NCBI RefSeq assembly: GCF_048544455.1
Contig: NC_133538.1
Location: forward strand, 596,658 to 660,657
From: Silene latifolia
Lineage: Eukaryota; Streptophyta; Magnoliopsida; Caryophyllales; Caryophyllaceae
Direction of reading: 5' to 3'
Length of the DNA: 64,000 bases
Position numbers and translations under genes: made by a program. Shown here piece by piece: positions 12,795-23,452 of the stretch. Each line of letters begins with the position of its first letter. Position 1 is the first letter of the stretch. Below the pieces are notes generated by a model. It was not told the origin of the DNA and did not search any database. It saw only the letters and a list, made by a program, of their open reading frames with translations.

Positions 12795-13270
12795 TTTTAG
12801 GGGTACATTGCTTGGAAAACAACCACAACCTGGTTGTAGGCATCAACGCTTTCTGACCAGCCCGACTGCTGCCCATCAAAGATGGTCGCATACGACACTT
12901 GGACAAAGTCCACGGTATTCTTCAGAAGCTCGGCATCCTCGTCAGTGGCTATTCAGAGGTATGGTTCGAGTGTTGATCTATTCGGAGCATTCCAGTCCTT
13001 CCTGCCATGGCCTCTGAGTTGAAACATCATGTCAAGCTTAAATGCTGATTCTGCATGTACAGGTGATGTTCCAAACTGAATGAGTAGACTCCCTTTGAAT
13101 CCCCATGGCCCCCATTGTGGCTTAACTTTGCTAACCGAGTATCCCAGCTCAATAAGCTTATTCTTCAAAGGATTAAAGCTTTTGGCAGCAAATTTTCCAT
13201 TGTCTATATCTATGTGGCCTGGGGCATTCATCGGGACACAGTGATATGGATGACCAACATTTTGAGTCAT
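12795..13270 (-). pseudogene. Gene fragment, possibly an XS domain (SGS3/FDM-like)
   Basis: A minus-strand reading frame begins MTQNVGHPYHC at 13270 and runs to a stop at 12953. It reads on past that stop in the same frame (IATDEDAELLKN...) to about 12795. The segment LKNKLIELGYSVSKVKPQWG followed by GFKGSLLIQFG and RGHGRKDW resembles the XS fold of SGS3, IDN2 and FDM proteins. Those proteins bind double-stranded RNA in RNA silencing and RNA-directed DNA methylation. The resemblance is from memory of the pattern only. No complete gene is present. It lies antisense between two CACTA-type genes, which is typical of host sequence caught by a transposon. Confidence 0.42.
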
Positions 13271-13660
13271 TTTCAGACCAGTAATTTGATGGTTTATTTG
13301 TGAGTTGTGGGGAGCTAATGGGATGCCTATTTTCTGAATTTATAGCAAGTTTGAGATGTGTTGGTGGAGTGTATGTATGTTGTCCTTAGCTTTTGGTAGC
13401 TTTAAAAAGCCAATGGAAGCAATGGTAATTGTTAAAGATTCCTAAATTTGCATGGCATGATAAATCCTGTAGATATGCAGTATGCATGCATGCTGGTGTT
13501 GTTGTCTTATTTTCTTGATCTTATTATTAGATGTGGATGCTGTTGTTGAAATTGCTGATTAATGTTGCAGTATATAGTGCTTCTACTGTTACAGTATGTA
13601 TTGTTACAGGTTTGGTCTGTAATGGAATTACAGTAATTTTTAAAAAAAAGTGATAAACAA
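13271..13660. other. Spacer before CACTA-2, no gene seen
   Basis: AT-rich with short TG-rich stretches. Near its end, from about 13649, the bases GTGATAAACAATAACAACGG could be a decayed CACTA terminus running into the subterminal repeats, but a clean CACTA end is not present. Confidence 0.35.
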
Positions 13661-13985
13661 TAACAACGGTTATATTGACATTACCCGTTGTTAATACTTT
13701 CAACAACGGTTACATTGACATTACCCGTTGTTATTACTATCAACAACAGTTATAGTGACACTACCCGTTGTTATTATTTTCAACAACGGGTGTAGTACTT
13801 CTACCTGTTGTCACTGCTTTATTAGACATATTTCATTTTGGCGCAAATTGGGTGAAAATATATTACAACGGGTATATTTTAACCGTCGTAATAAAGTTAT
13901 GACAACGGTTGAATTTTATTGATCCGTTGTTATTAACATATCACAACGGTTTTGTTTTAAGGACCCGTTGTCAATAGTTTGTCTT
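13661..13985. repeat. CACTA-type subterminal hairpin repeats, 40-bp period
   Basis: Four units start at 13661, 13701, 13741 and 13781, exactly 40 bp apart. Each begins with ACAACGG and ends with CCCGTTGT, so every unit is an inverted repeat. Three looser units follow at about 13863, 13901 and 13942. Arrays of short, partly inverted motifs just inside the ends are the binding sites of the regulatory CACTA protein (TNPA-type) in En/Spm. They therefore probably mark the 5' end of a second CACTA element whose gene starts at 14451. Confidence 0.75.
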
Positions 13986-14039
13986 AATAAAAAAATAATT
14001 TACAAACACATACAGCATACCACACAAACACACACAACA

Positions 14040-14450
14040 TCAGTTCCACCGTTGGTATCCTGAGTTTATTCTCTCTCCCCCGCTTTCTACATTCTCGTTG
14101 CCGGCCGTCGCCCAGTTTCCGACGCCCAGATTCCGTTGCCTTCCCTTATCATCCTGCTCGTTCTCTTTATCATCATCATCATCATCATCAGGTATGTTCA
14201 CTTTTGTGTTTCGTCATTAGGGTTTTAAGATCATCTTTTTTGTTTTTCATCTGTTTGTTTTTCGTCTTCTTTGTTATCTTTATCATCCCGCATCATCTAC
14301 TTCATTCCTCTTATTAGGGTTTTAGGATTTTAGAAGCTCAAACTGTTGTTTTAAATTTTCATTCCTCTTTAGGGTTTTAGATAATACTCTGCATGACGTT
14401 GTTAAGTTGTTCATTTCCTATTTCATTCATATTTGGGTTTTAGGATTATC
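14040..14450 (+). promoter_or_regulatory. Leader and leader intron of the second CACTA gene
   Basis: Pyrimidine-rich leader with a (CAT)n run at 14170-14190 that ends in a CAG/GTATG donor at 14191/14192. The acceptor TTTTAG ends at 14443, seven bases before the ATG at 14451. The layout matches the leader of the TNP2 gene at the window start. Confidence 0.5.
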
Positions 14451-16600
14451 ATGGGTGAAAAACGGAAAAGAAGTCAAAAGAATAATAAGCATGGGGATAA
14501 TAAGCCTGGTGAGAGGGGTGCTACAAAGTGCCATGCAGCCCTTGCAGCTATAGCGGCTAAAAAGCCGCTTAAAATAAAATGGAACGCGAAAGGTTTCCCT
14601 ACTGGTCCAAATGCGGGGCATTTATCCACTTGGATTGGATGTTGCACAATACAGTTCGTGCCTATCCATTCAGATGAAATTAGGAATTTGAATCCAAAAT
14701 TGGCGCAGTTATACTTGGATCGTATAAAGGAAGCCTTTGATATTGCCGAATGCTATGATAAGTATTTAATACAGAAGGCAGGGAGTGTCTTAAGGCAGTG
14801 GAAGTGTGACGTTGCTAACTATTGGTTGTATGTGGACAAGGCAACGGGGGAGATGCATAAGAGCCCACCGAAAAACAAGTGTCCCACCATCAGTCAGGAA
14901 CAATGGGATCTTTTCAAAGCGATTCGAACTAGTGAGAAGTTTCAGGTTAAATATCCTCGTCTTTTAATGATTTACCTATCATTTTTTTAATTAATGAGTT
15001 CTCTGTAATCTTTTTATTATCTCATCTACTTGCGCTTTTATATAATTTGAAGGCCGTTAGCAAAAGAAATCGTGCTAACATTTCATGCAAGAAGGGGAAA
15101 TGGTATGGTTCTCGAGGCGGTTACAGATTGATAGAAGACAACCTCGTAAGTAGCATGCATTATCCCCCTATTTATTTGATTTTTTTATCACACTTGGACT
15201 TGATACACATTTATATATATATAAATGTTACCATGTTAATGTGTAGGTGGCAAAGGGAGTGACCAACTTGGATCGGCATGTAACTTATAAAGAAGGGCAC
15301 ACGCCTAAAGGATCCCGGCCGTCTGACAAATATGATCAGGAAGTGTTGGCCAACATAGTAAGCATTATTTTATTAAGACGAGTTCATTACTAACTTTATT
15401 ATTTTAGTCACAAATATAATTTGAAGTTTATTTAATATATTATAGGAGAAGGTAGAAGAAGGGAAATTCACTCCCAATGGTCGTGATGACGTTCTTGCTA
15501 GAGCGATCGGCCGACCCGAACATCCAGGTCGATTGAGGGGCGTCCGTTACAGGTTGGAGTCACAAAATATTATGGGACAACTGCCCCAAAAAAGAAGAAA
15601 AGGAAGACTAAGGCTGAGAAGGCTGACATGGTACCATTTATTCTATTATTTTCATTTAAGTTCACATGTTATTGTTTTAAACAAATTGCTGAAACATTAG
15701 ATTCTTGGCACGCAGGTTCAGTTATTGGCATCCGTGATACTAAAGATGAATTCTGGAGGCAAGCCTTCCGAAGATGAATTGAAGATGATGGAGGATGTCA
15801 TTAAAGGGGGTAAGGTACAACAAATTGGTCAAGAGGCTGAGAACACTACTACCTTGGCAATACATGAGAAGGAAGTATCAGTCAACGAGATTCAGAAAGA
15901 CCAGGTACCTAATGCTTCTGAAGTTGTAACAACTAAAGCCGATAAGGTTAATATATGACTTCCTTATTTCTCTTTTTTTTTTTGGGTAAGATCAGGGGGT
16001 GTGTTCCCTGCCAGCTCTAATGCTATAACTTTTGACATCGTGCCATTGGTTAATTTTATTAGGTAAATGAGTCTGAAAAGGAGATGCAACTTGAGTTATC
16101 CGCCACATTTGACAATAATCAGGGGATGCAACTTGAGAAGACGGCTGATGGAAAACAGCAGCATACATCCCCTTTAAATCAGTTCACAGTTTTCGGCAAG
16201 GTATGCATGAAGTTTTTAATTAGTTAAATTTATATGAATTCTATTAAATTTTGGGATATAATATATAATGTATGTGTATTCTTCAGGCCATAAACAGGAG
16301 GGTAGTTATTCTTACTAACCCTAAATCCGAGAAACCACTTGTGCGTGTTGGTCGGGGTCTCGTAAACTTGCCCACCAAATCAGCAGAAACTTTATTGGTT
16401 CATGGCGAAAAACTTTTGTCGAATCATAGAAAAGTGAAGATAACTTAAGTCTTTGAAGGCCATGAAAAATTTTAACTGCTCGTCCCAGTTCGTGACGACA
16501 TTACCATTCTGGCAGATGCGGTTGGAAGTTTCATCCAATGGCCTGAATCTAACATCTAGCTGGCTCGTTCGTCTCCGCCTCAACTGAAAGCAGTTGGGGT
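14451..16600 (+). pseudogene. CACTA second gene, transposase_24 (Ptta/En/Spm) type, broken
   Basis: A multi-exon gene of the plant transposase_24 family, thought to be the DNA-binding partner of TNP2. Likely exons are 14451-14945, 15053-15145, 15247-15357, 15446-15630, 15716-15948, 16063-16200 and 16287-16448, all with GT/AG edges. Seen in order: a basic N terminus (MGEKRKRSQKNNK), the segment WKCDVANYWLYVD, then KAVSKRNRANISCKKGKW, which is the family signature, then GRPEHPGRLRGV. A one-base frameshift near 15550 moves the reading into TKYYGTTAPKKKKRK. After the stop at 16446-16448 the same strand still reads a conserved C-terminal segment (LVPVRDDITILADAVGSFIQ), broken by further stops. The gene is therefore degenerate. 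Exon edges are inferred by eye. Confidence 0.75.
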
Positions 16601-16720
16601 TAGAAAAAATACCATAATATGCTAAATTTTTATATGTTAAATGTTTTTATACGTATTAACTTAGTAGCGAACATTGCGATTTTTATGCGTAAATCTGAAA
16701 ATTTTGCCCCGAAGGTTTAA

Positions 16721-16976
16721 CCATGGACCAAACGTTGAGATCCAACGTTCAGCCATGGACCAAACGTTGGAAACCATCGTTTTCCATGGTCCAAATGTGG
16801 TAAACCAACGTTGGCCATGGTCCAAACGTTGGAATCCTTCGTTTGCCATGGTCCAAACGTTGGAAACCAATGTTTGGCCATGGTGGAACGTTGAGTTTCC
16901 TTGTTTGGCCATGGTTGGACGTTGGTTTTCTCTGTTTGGCCATGGTCGATTGTTGAGTCTCGTGGTTTAGCCATTG
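16721..16976. repeat. 31-bp minisatellite with CCATGG and hairpin arms
   Basis: CCATGG occurs at 16721, 16753, 16784, 16815, 16846, 16878, 16909 and 16940, with a degenerate CCATTG at 16971; all spacings are 31 or 32 bp. Within a unit, CCAAACGTTGG is followed by a short AAA-type spacer and CCAACGTTTGG, which are exact reverse complements. Each unit can therefore fold into an 11-bp stem. The flanking units are more divergent than the central ones. Because 31 is not a multiple of three, all frames appear open here; these are repeat artefacts, not genes. Confidence 0.93.
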
Positions 16977-17073
16977 ATTACTCGTTTTATCTTGTTTTGC
17001 TTTCGTTTTACGCAATTTATTTAGGTTATGTATCGTTTTTATTGTCTTACTATAGTCCGTATTGCTTGGAACA

Positions 17074-18715
17074 GGTTTCATGGGAGACTTTTGGCGAGAA
17101 TTCAATTGATTACAAGCCGTTTTTCGAGACTACTTTAGATTTCGAAACGCGTGACGATGCTTTCAATCGGGCTAATAAAGTTGCATTCGAGAATGGGTTT
17201 GCTTTGGTTAAAGCAAGTAACGGAGCTAAAAAAAAAAGAATGGGTTGTTGGCATTTATTTTCGATGTAAAAGACATGGGTTGCCAACCCGATCGGATGGT
17301 CTTGAAAAGCCATGGAGGTCGCAGAAGTGTTCATACAAGTTCCGTATTCGTGCCGGTCAAAATTTCGTGTCTAAAAATGATCAAGTGACGATAGTATGGA
17401 ACATTTTAACCTCCGAGGGTGGTGGACTACACAACCACAACGTAGGCGTTTATAAGGATGGGGATCGGCACTTTGCGGGATTGGACGCGGAAGAGAAGGC
17501 ATATGTTAGGTAACAAACTATGGCCGAAGTTCTACCGAGGGATATTAAAAATGCTATTTATTTGAAAACCCCAGAAAAACCTCAACCGTCAAACACCTAG
17601 CTATATAATTAAACAAGGAAAATTAGGCAAGAAGTTAGGGGTGAAAGAAACACCGCTCAGCAAATGTTGGCTCTAGCGTAGAAGCGAAATACGTCCATTG
17701 GCATGAGATTAATTCCAAGACAAAAGAGATTAGTTGTATTTTCATGGCACATCCTGATTCCGTAAAGTTGTTCCGGGCTTATCCTTACGTGGTTATCATG
17801 GATTCGACGTATAAAACCAACATCTACAAGAATCCACTCATTGAGATGGTTGGTGTCACACCCATCAGGTCGTCCTTCTTAATTGCATGTTCAATGATTT
17901 CTACCGAGTCTGAGGAGTGTTACAGTTGGCTGTTGAAGAATTTAGCTGACATTTTAGATGTCACGGGAGCGTCCCCTTCTGTTTTTGTCACTGGCCGGGA
18001 ATTGGGTTTGATCAATGCTCTTAAGGCAGTATTTCCTGGGGTTGATCATTTGTTGTGTCGATGGCACGTGAACAAAGCCGTCAATGCTAAAGCTTTGAAA
18101 TTCTACCATACTGAGAGTATGAAGTCATTTATCATCACAAATCTAGAAGACGGTTAGAATAACGTGATCAATGCCCTTACCGAGCAAGCGTTTTAGCAAG
18201 CTTGGGCGTCTTTCAGTCTTAAGTGCGGACGTATATCCGCTTATATCGGGAGAGCTCAGGGTGAGCACGCAGGGAAGTTTGTTTTATGCTATATAAACGA
18301 GGTCTTCCATCTTGTTAACACAGCAACTTCCTGTGTTGAGTCAGCATATTCTCTATTGAAGGCTTGGTTGAAATCTAGTCATCTCACACTTGATACCATG
18401 TGGTCCCGTGTCCACGGCATGCTAGAAGGTCAACACTCCAAGATTAAGAAAGAACTCGAAGATTCAATGAGTAAACCAAGGGATAACATCTTGTACTTTC
18501 TCCTTATTGCAAGGGAACGTGTCTACTATGGCCATAGAGTTAATGAAGAAAGAACTTTTGAGAGGCCTTCGATTGGGTATCGGGTTGGAGGATGGATGCG
18601 GAGACGTGCTATGAACGACTCATGGATTACCTTGTACATGCAATTTGGTATCTTTGCACAAAAGATGTAGGAGGGTCCATCTCGAGGATATTCATGTCTT
18701 TTGGACGACATTGGT
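17074..18715 (+). pseudogene. MULE transposase relic, FAR1-like
   Basis: Remains of a Mutator-like transposase. The N-terminal part (VSWETFGENSIDYKPFF, then a FAR1-type zinc-binding-like region YKFRIRAGQN and ILTSEGGGLHNH) is followed by the MULE core with VIMDSTYKTN and LLCRWHVNKAVNAKAL. A run of ten A's near 17230 shifts the frame. Stops lie at about 17512, 17598 and 18155 (TAG where related sequences have Trp). The usual second catalytic acid of the TDRE motif is glycine here (VFVTGRELGL, about 17990), consistent with a GAC to GGC change. The 3' end is lost: the sequence joins the Copia B RNase H region at about 18716. No terminal inverted repeats were found. Confidence 0.85.
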
Positions 18716-20251
18716 CCTTGTAGGAATTGACGCATCCATATAGCTTCCTTTGCTGCTTCCGAAGCTGCATAGTACTCGGATTCAGTAGTAGAATCTGCTT
18801 TAACACTCTGTTTGGAACTCTTCCAGCTGACCGCAGCACCATTAAGAGTGAAGACGAACCCGGACTGATATTTTGAATCATCTCGATCCGTTTGGAAGCT
18901 AGCATCTGCGTAACCGATTGCGCATAGCTTAGTATCTCCTCCATAAGTCAATACCTATCCTTAGTCCTCCGTAGGTACTTAAGGATGTTTTTAACAGCTA
19001 TCCAGTGTGTTTCACCTGGATTCTTTTGGTACCGACTCGTCATACTCAATGCATATGCCACGTCTGGACATGTGCATATCATGGCATACATGATTGATCC
19101 TATTGAAGATGCATAAGGAACACGACTCATGCGCTCAATCCCTTCAGGCGCCGTGGGTGATTGAGACTTGCTCAACTGCATCCCAGACGTCATTGGAAGG
19201 TTCCCCTTCTTGAAGTTGGTCATGCTGAACCTTTCAAGAATCTTATCCAAATAAGACTCCTGACTCAGTGATAACGTCCGTCGTGATCTATCTCGGTAGA
19301 TACGGATTCCCAATATGCGTTGTGCCTCACCCAGATCTTTCATCTGGAAATGGCTCTTCAACCATCCTTTAACCGAAGATAAGAGAGGAATGTCATTCCC
19401 AATCAAGAGTATGTCATCGACATACAATATCAGGAAAACAATCTTGCTCCCACTCGACTTGATATATAAGCATGGTTCCTCGACCGATCGAGTAAAACCA
19501 TACTTTTTTATCACCTGGTCGAAATGATGATTCCAACTCCGGGAAGCTTGCTTAACTCCTTAAATGGAACGCTTAAGCGTGCACACTTTCTTAGGATTTA
19601 AAGGATCTATGAAACCTTCGGGTTGCACCATGTACAACACCTCCTCCAAATAACCGTTTAAGAAGGCGGTTTTCACATCCATTTGCCAAATTTAATAGTC
19701 ATGAAAAGCGGCAATCGCTAAGATAATCCGAATGGAACGCAGCATAACTACCGGTGCAAAAATTTCATCATAATGCAATCCGTGCACTTGAGTGAAACCT
19801 TTTGCCACTAGTCGTGCCTTATAGGTATCTGGTTGCCCATCTACAGAACGCTTTATTTTGTAAAGCCATTTGCACTGTAGAGGTTTTACCTTATTAGGTA
19901 AATCAACTAGATCCCATACGTCATTCTCATAAATGGAGTCCATCTTGAATTGCATGGCTTCAAGCCAAAGCTTTGAGTCGGAACAGGTCATGGCACCTTT
20001 ATAGGTAGCGGGTTCATTACTCTATAGGAGTAAAACGTCACTCTCCTCGACCATACCAATGTATCTGTCTGGAGGATTAGAGACTCTACCCGACCTCCTA
20101 GGTTCCTCAGGAATATTAACCGTATCATCAGTTGGAGGAACAACTTCCTACATCTGTTCCTCGGTTGTTGGTTCTGGAATCTCCGAAAGCTCGAAGGTTC
20201 TATTACTTGTCTTGTTCTCGAGAAATTATTTCTCTAAGAACTTTGCACTAG
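18716..20251 (-). pseudogene. Copia B, RT and RNase H part (interrupted)
   Basis: Minus-strand pol of a copia element closely related to Copia A, truncated within RNase H at about 18716. It reads RT (WLEAMQFKMDSIYENDVWDLV at about 19965; YVDDILLIGND at about 19430) and the start of RNase H (SKYQSGFVFTLNGAAVSWK at about 18850; TTESEYYAASEAAKEAIWM at about 18750). Stops near 19692 and 19560 break it. At 20247-20251 (ACTAG) it is cut by the Retand-like element and resumes at 32166. The joined flanks align with Copia A at 5985-6035 base by base, so the target was intact when entered. Confidence 0.93.
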
Positions 20252-23200
20252 TGTAGATACCCGTATCCGTCGATATTGGAATTTATAGAGAACCCGACAA
20301 ACACCCGATGATGATAGGACACATGTATTCTTTAGTTGTCATTGTCATTATTTGGGTTCGTTTTACGATGTAGAATGAGCGTTCTCGATTTAAGTATTTT
20401 ATTAATTTAAATGATATTTAAATTAAATGTTTTTTAAAGTGAATTCATTTTATTGTTTTAACTTGAATTTATTTTCTTAAATTTATTTTATTGAAAATAA
20501 AATATATTTTTTTGATTTGAAAAATCATTCTTTAGTTAATTGATTTGAAAAATCAATTTACATCGTTTTATAAATCGTATTTGAAGAACTCGTTTTTTAC
20601 GACGATTTTATACGCGATTTTGAGCTCGTTTTCAACTTGATTTGGGCACGATTTTCGAAGCAAACTCGAACCAATTCCTGACCCATAACCCAAACATCCA
20701 CTCACCCTCATAACCAGGCCCTAATACCATGCAAACCCACGTCCATACCTCCTTATTTTCGAGCCCCAAACAGCAGCACAAACCAGTCCGTCACCCTTCA
20801 ACCCGAGTCCACTAAACAGCCCCAAACCCGCTCCGAGTCCACTTAAACCCGTGCCCATTAATCCTAATCCATACCCTAGTATCCTACCCATATTACCCTA
20901 GCTTAACCACCAAGCAAAACCCCTCCAAAACCCTACACGAGCTCACGAAAGCTGCTGGACAGCAGCAGCGAAACAGAGCAGCCCGACTGCTTGTTGCTCT
21001 CTTTTACCCTACTTTAACTCCCTATAAATACCTCCCCTCGGCCATAATTTCATTCCTCTAAGTTCTCCATACATACTACCATCACTTACAAGCTTTAAAC
21101 TCCAGAAACAAACCCTAATTCCCTCTCAAAAACCCTCGACAAAACCGACTTACAAACTGAGAATCAGTTTGTGTGTCTTCTTTGAAACCGTTCCTTCAAC
21201 CATCAAACCTCCATTAAAATTCGAGTTTCTTGTTCCTAATTAACCATACAACATCCACCTGCATCTTAGACAAAGATTTACGAGCCAAATTGCCCTTGAG
21301 AGTACACGAATCCCCTCGAAAAACAGAGTGTTATACACTCTTTTTGTTTCTGTCTGTCTGTCCAGTTCTGTTTGTGCTCGTTTTTTGTGCCCAATAACTC
21401 AAAACGAGCAGGGATTGTTTTAAGATCTCTGTTCTCCTCTCTTTCTAGTTTTCAAAACATCTTTTAAATCGAATTTTCACCGTGAAACGAGAGAGAAATC
21501 GCAGTTTGAAAGTTGCTGTCCAGATTTGCAAAAAACGTGTTGTTTGCTTTGTTCCTTCGTCGACGACGGCCTCTAGAGATAAAATCTACGATCGATTACG
21601 ACCCAAGACGGTGTCAACGATACATGTAGGTTGAGGGTGCATCAAATCCTCCTCTTATCCCTTTTATTTCGTTCTTTTTATGTTTGTTTTTTATCGTTTC
21701 GTTTTACATTGTTTATCGTTTTGTTTATCGTTTGATATCGTTAACTATGAAACTAGTTTAGTCCGAGTATGAGTTAAAGTACCACCATGAACACCCGCGT
21801 TGACTTGAGATGGGAAAGAAATCCGCTACATCAGTCGGTCGTATCCCCCGTCTCATTTACATATCCTCGTGTTCAAGGTAGGGCATTAATAAAACGATTT
21901 CTAACTTCGTTCCTCGCTTTTGATCCCTCGTTTGTTTCGACCAATTCGACCTACCCTAGGACCCTTCGCATGTTAGTTCGACCTCTGATTGTTAACATAT
22001 GACTCATTTAGATGACATTAGATCAATTTAATAACCTAATTAGACACGTTAGGTGGCTTCGACATAGCTTTAAAAATCAACTAACAATTCTATAACTTAA
22101 TTGAACGCATCTCTCTTTTCACTCGATTTCTCGCTAGCATAGGAGTGCGTGATTAGCACCTTCCTATTAACACTCGATGAGTAGCGTTAATATCGTAACT
22201 TCGTGACCTAATTCGATCCCTTTAGGCCGTGTAGAATACACATTCGCGTGACATCTTTTCAATCGATTAACGTCGTTTCTAACTTGTTTTCTAGCCCGTT
22301 TTCGAACTCGTTTCGCGATTATTTGATCTAACTAATGAACTTGACCTAGGAACTAGGATGGCCATGGTTTGGCCGTGAGGTTGGCCGATTTTTTTGTCCT
22401 TCTTGCTTCGTTTTTTTGTACCAATTGTTCTTTGTTGTTTCGTTGCTTGTAATTTATAATTTGCCCATCGAGTTGTAACTTTCAAGTTTGTTTTACTTTT
22501 ATTGAGTCAAAAGCTTCTTTAAAAACCTTAGTCTTATTTGGTTAGATGGTTGTGCTCCAATTCGTGTAAGAGCGTAGTAAATCGCATGTTGTTTAAAGCG
22601 ACATGGCCCGATTTATGCTAGTGCATGCTTTGGTGTGTGGCCCTATGTCTAATTCGATAAGATTAAGTGAAAGCACGCATCACGAGGAGTGACCCAAGGC
22701 CGTGAGTCATGTAAGCCGTGGGCCACCCCCCTTGTGCACGTTTCCCTAGGCCGAATTGGTCGTGTAATGTGTCGTGTACGGTTTTGTGTATAGCGTTGTA
22801 TTTTAGATCGAGTTGTATCTTTAATTTATCGTTGTGTCGGCATGAAATGCCTGGGTTGTAATAGGATAGATCCCAACGGCTCCCCCATTCCCCCTAAGCC
22901 TTGTTTGCTTTGTTTTGTATGTTGTTAGATCAATCAACCCACATGCTAAATTACAACTTTGACAAAGTTAGTTTAGTTGCATCTAAATCGACATAGAAAC
23001 TTCACATGTTAGGGTTTTGAAAACGATGTTTGCATATCATATATCGTAGTAGCTATGACCTTGTTTGAAATCCGACACTTGACTTAGTAGAGGCCGTTAT
23101 CGACGGGCGGGGTTAGGTGTCCTTACGGGCTTCCTAACACGTACCCTCACCCCTTACTCAAGATCTATGGTTTGTGGATCCGTCTAAATACCATTGGATT

Positions 23201-23432
23201 ACGAGAGTCATTCTAATCGAGTGATATAGGGTACAAGTCTTTATCTTTAATCACTCGTAGTCGATTGGCTTTATGCTTTTCGATAAAAGGTGTAAAGTTG
23301 ACTTGAACGGTTCCAAGTTCCCAAAAAACTTGGTGGCGACTCTAATTTGTCTTAATTCGATTCGAAGGAACCTCGAGTCGATTATGCCTAGTGTGGATCC
23401 CGAGGACGCAGTTCCCGAGGGCCTTGTCCACA
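20252..23432 (+). repeat. Retand-like 5' LTR
   Basis: Begins TGTAGATACCCGTATCC and ends CCTTGTCCACA. A TATA box (TATAAATA) at 21023-21030, followed by a pyrimidine-rich leader, marks the probable promoter. A 71-codon open frame at 21787-22002 is kept in both LTRs, but I see nothing to support it as a gene. Confidence 0.95.
21023..21030 (+). promoter_or_regulatory. TATA box of the Retand-like LTR
   Basis: CCTATAAATACC, with pyrimidine-rich sequence from 21032 on that resembles a transcript start. The identical motif lies at 29751 in the 3' LTR. Promoter function is inferred from position and sequence. Confidence 0.65.
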
Positions 23433-23435
23433 GTT

Positions 23436-23452
23436 TGGCGACTCCATTGGGA
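23436..23452 (+). other. Retand-like primer binding site
   Basis: TGGCGACTCCATTGGGA lies three bases after the LTR end. Its first ten bases match the complement of a plant tRNA-Arg 3' end, the primer used by Tat-lineage elements. Confidence 0.85.

Noticed and set aside
13661..13985. CRISPR-like regular spacing
   Set aside because: The repeats are hairpins within plant CACTA sequence, the spacers are similar to each other, and the genome is eukaryotic.
16674..17105. Several overlapping open frames on both strands
   Set aside because: They arise from the 31-bp minisatellite, whose period is not a multiple of three.
21787..22002. 71-codon open frame kept in both Retand-like LTRs (second copy 30519-30734)
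   Set aside because: The LTRs are only 1-2% diverged, so an open frame would persist by chance. No motif or composition supports a gene.
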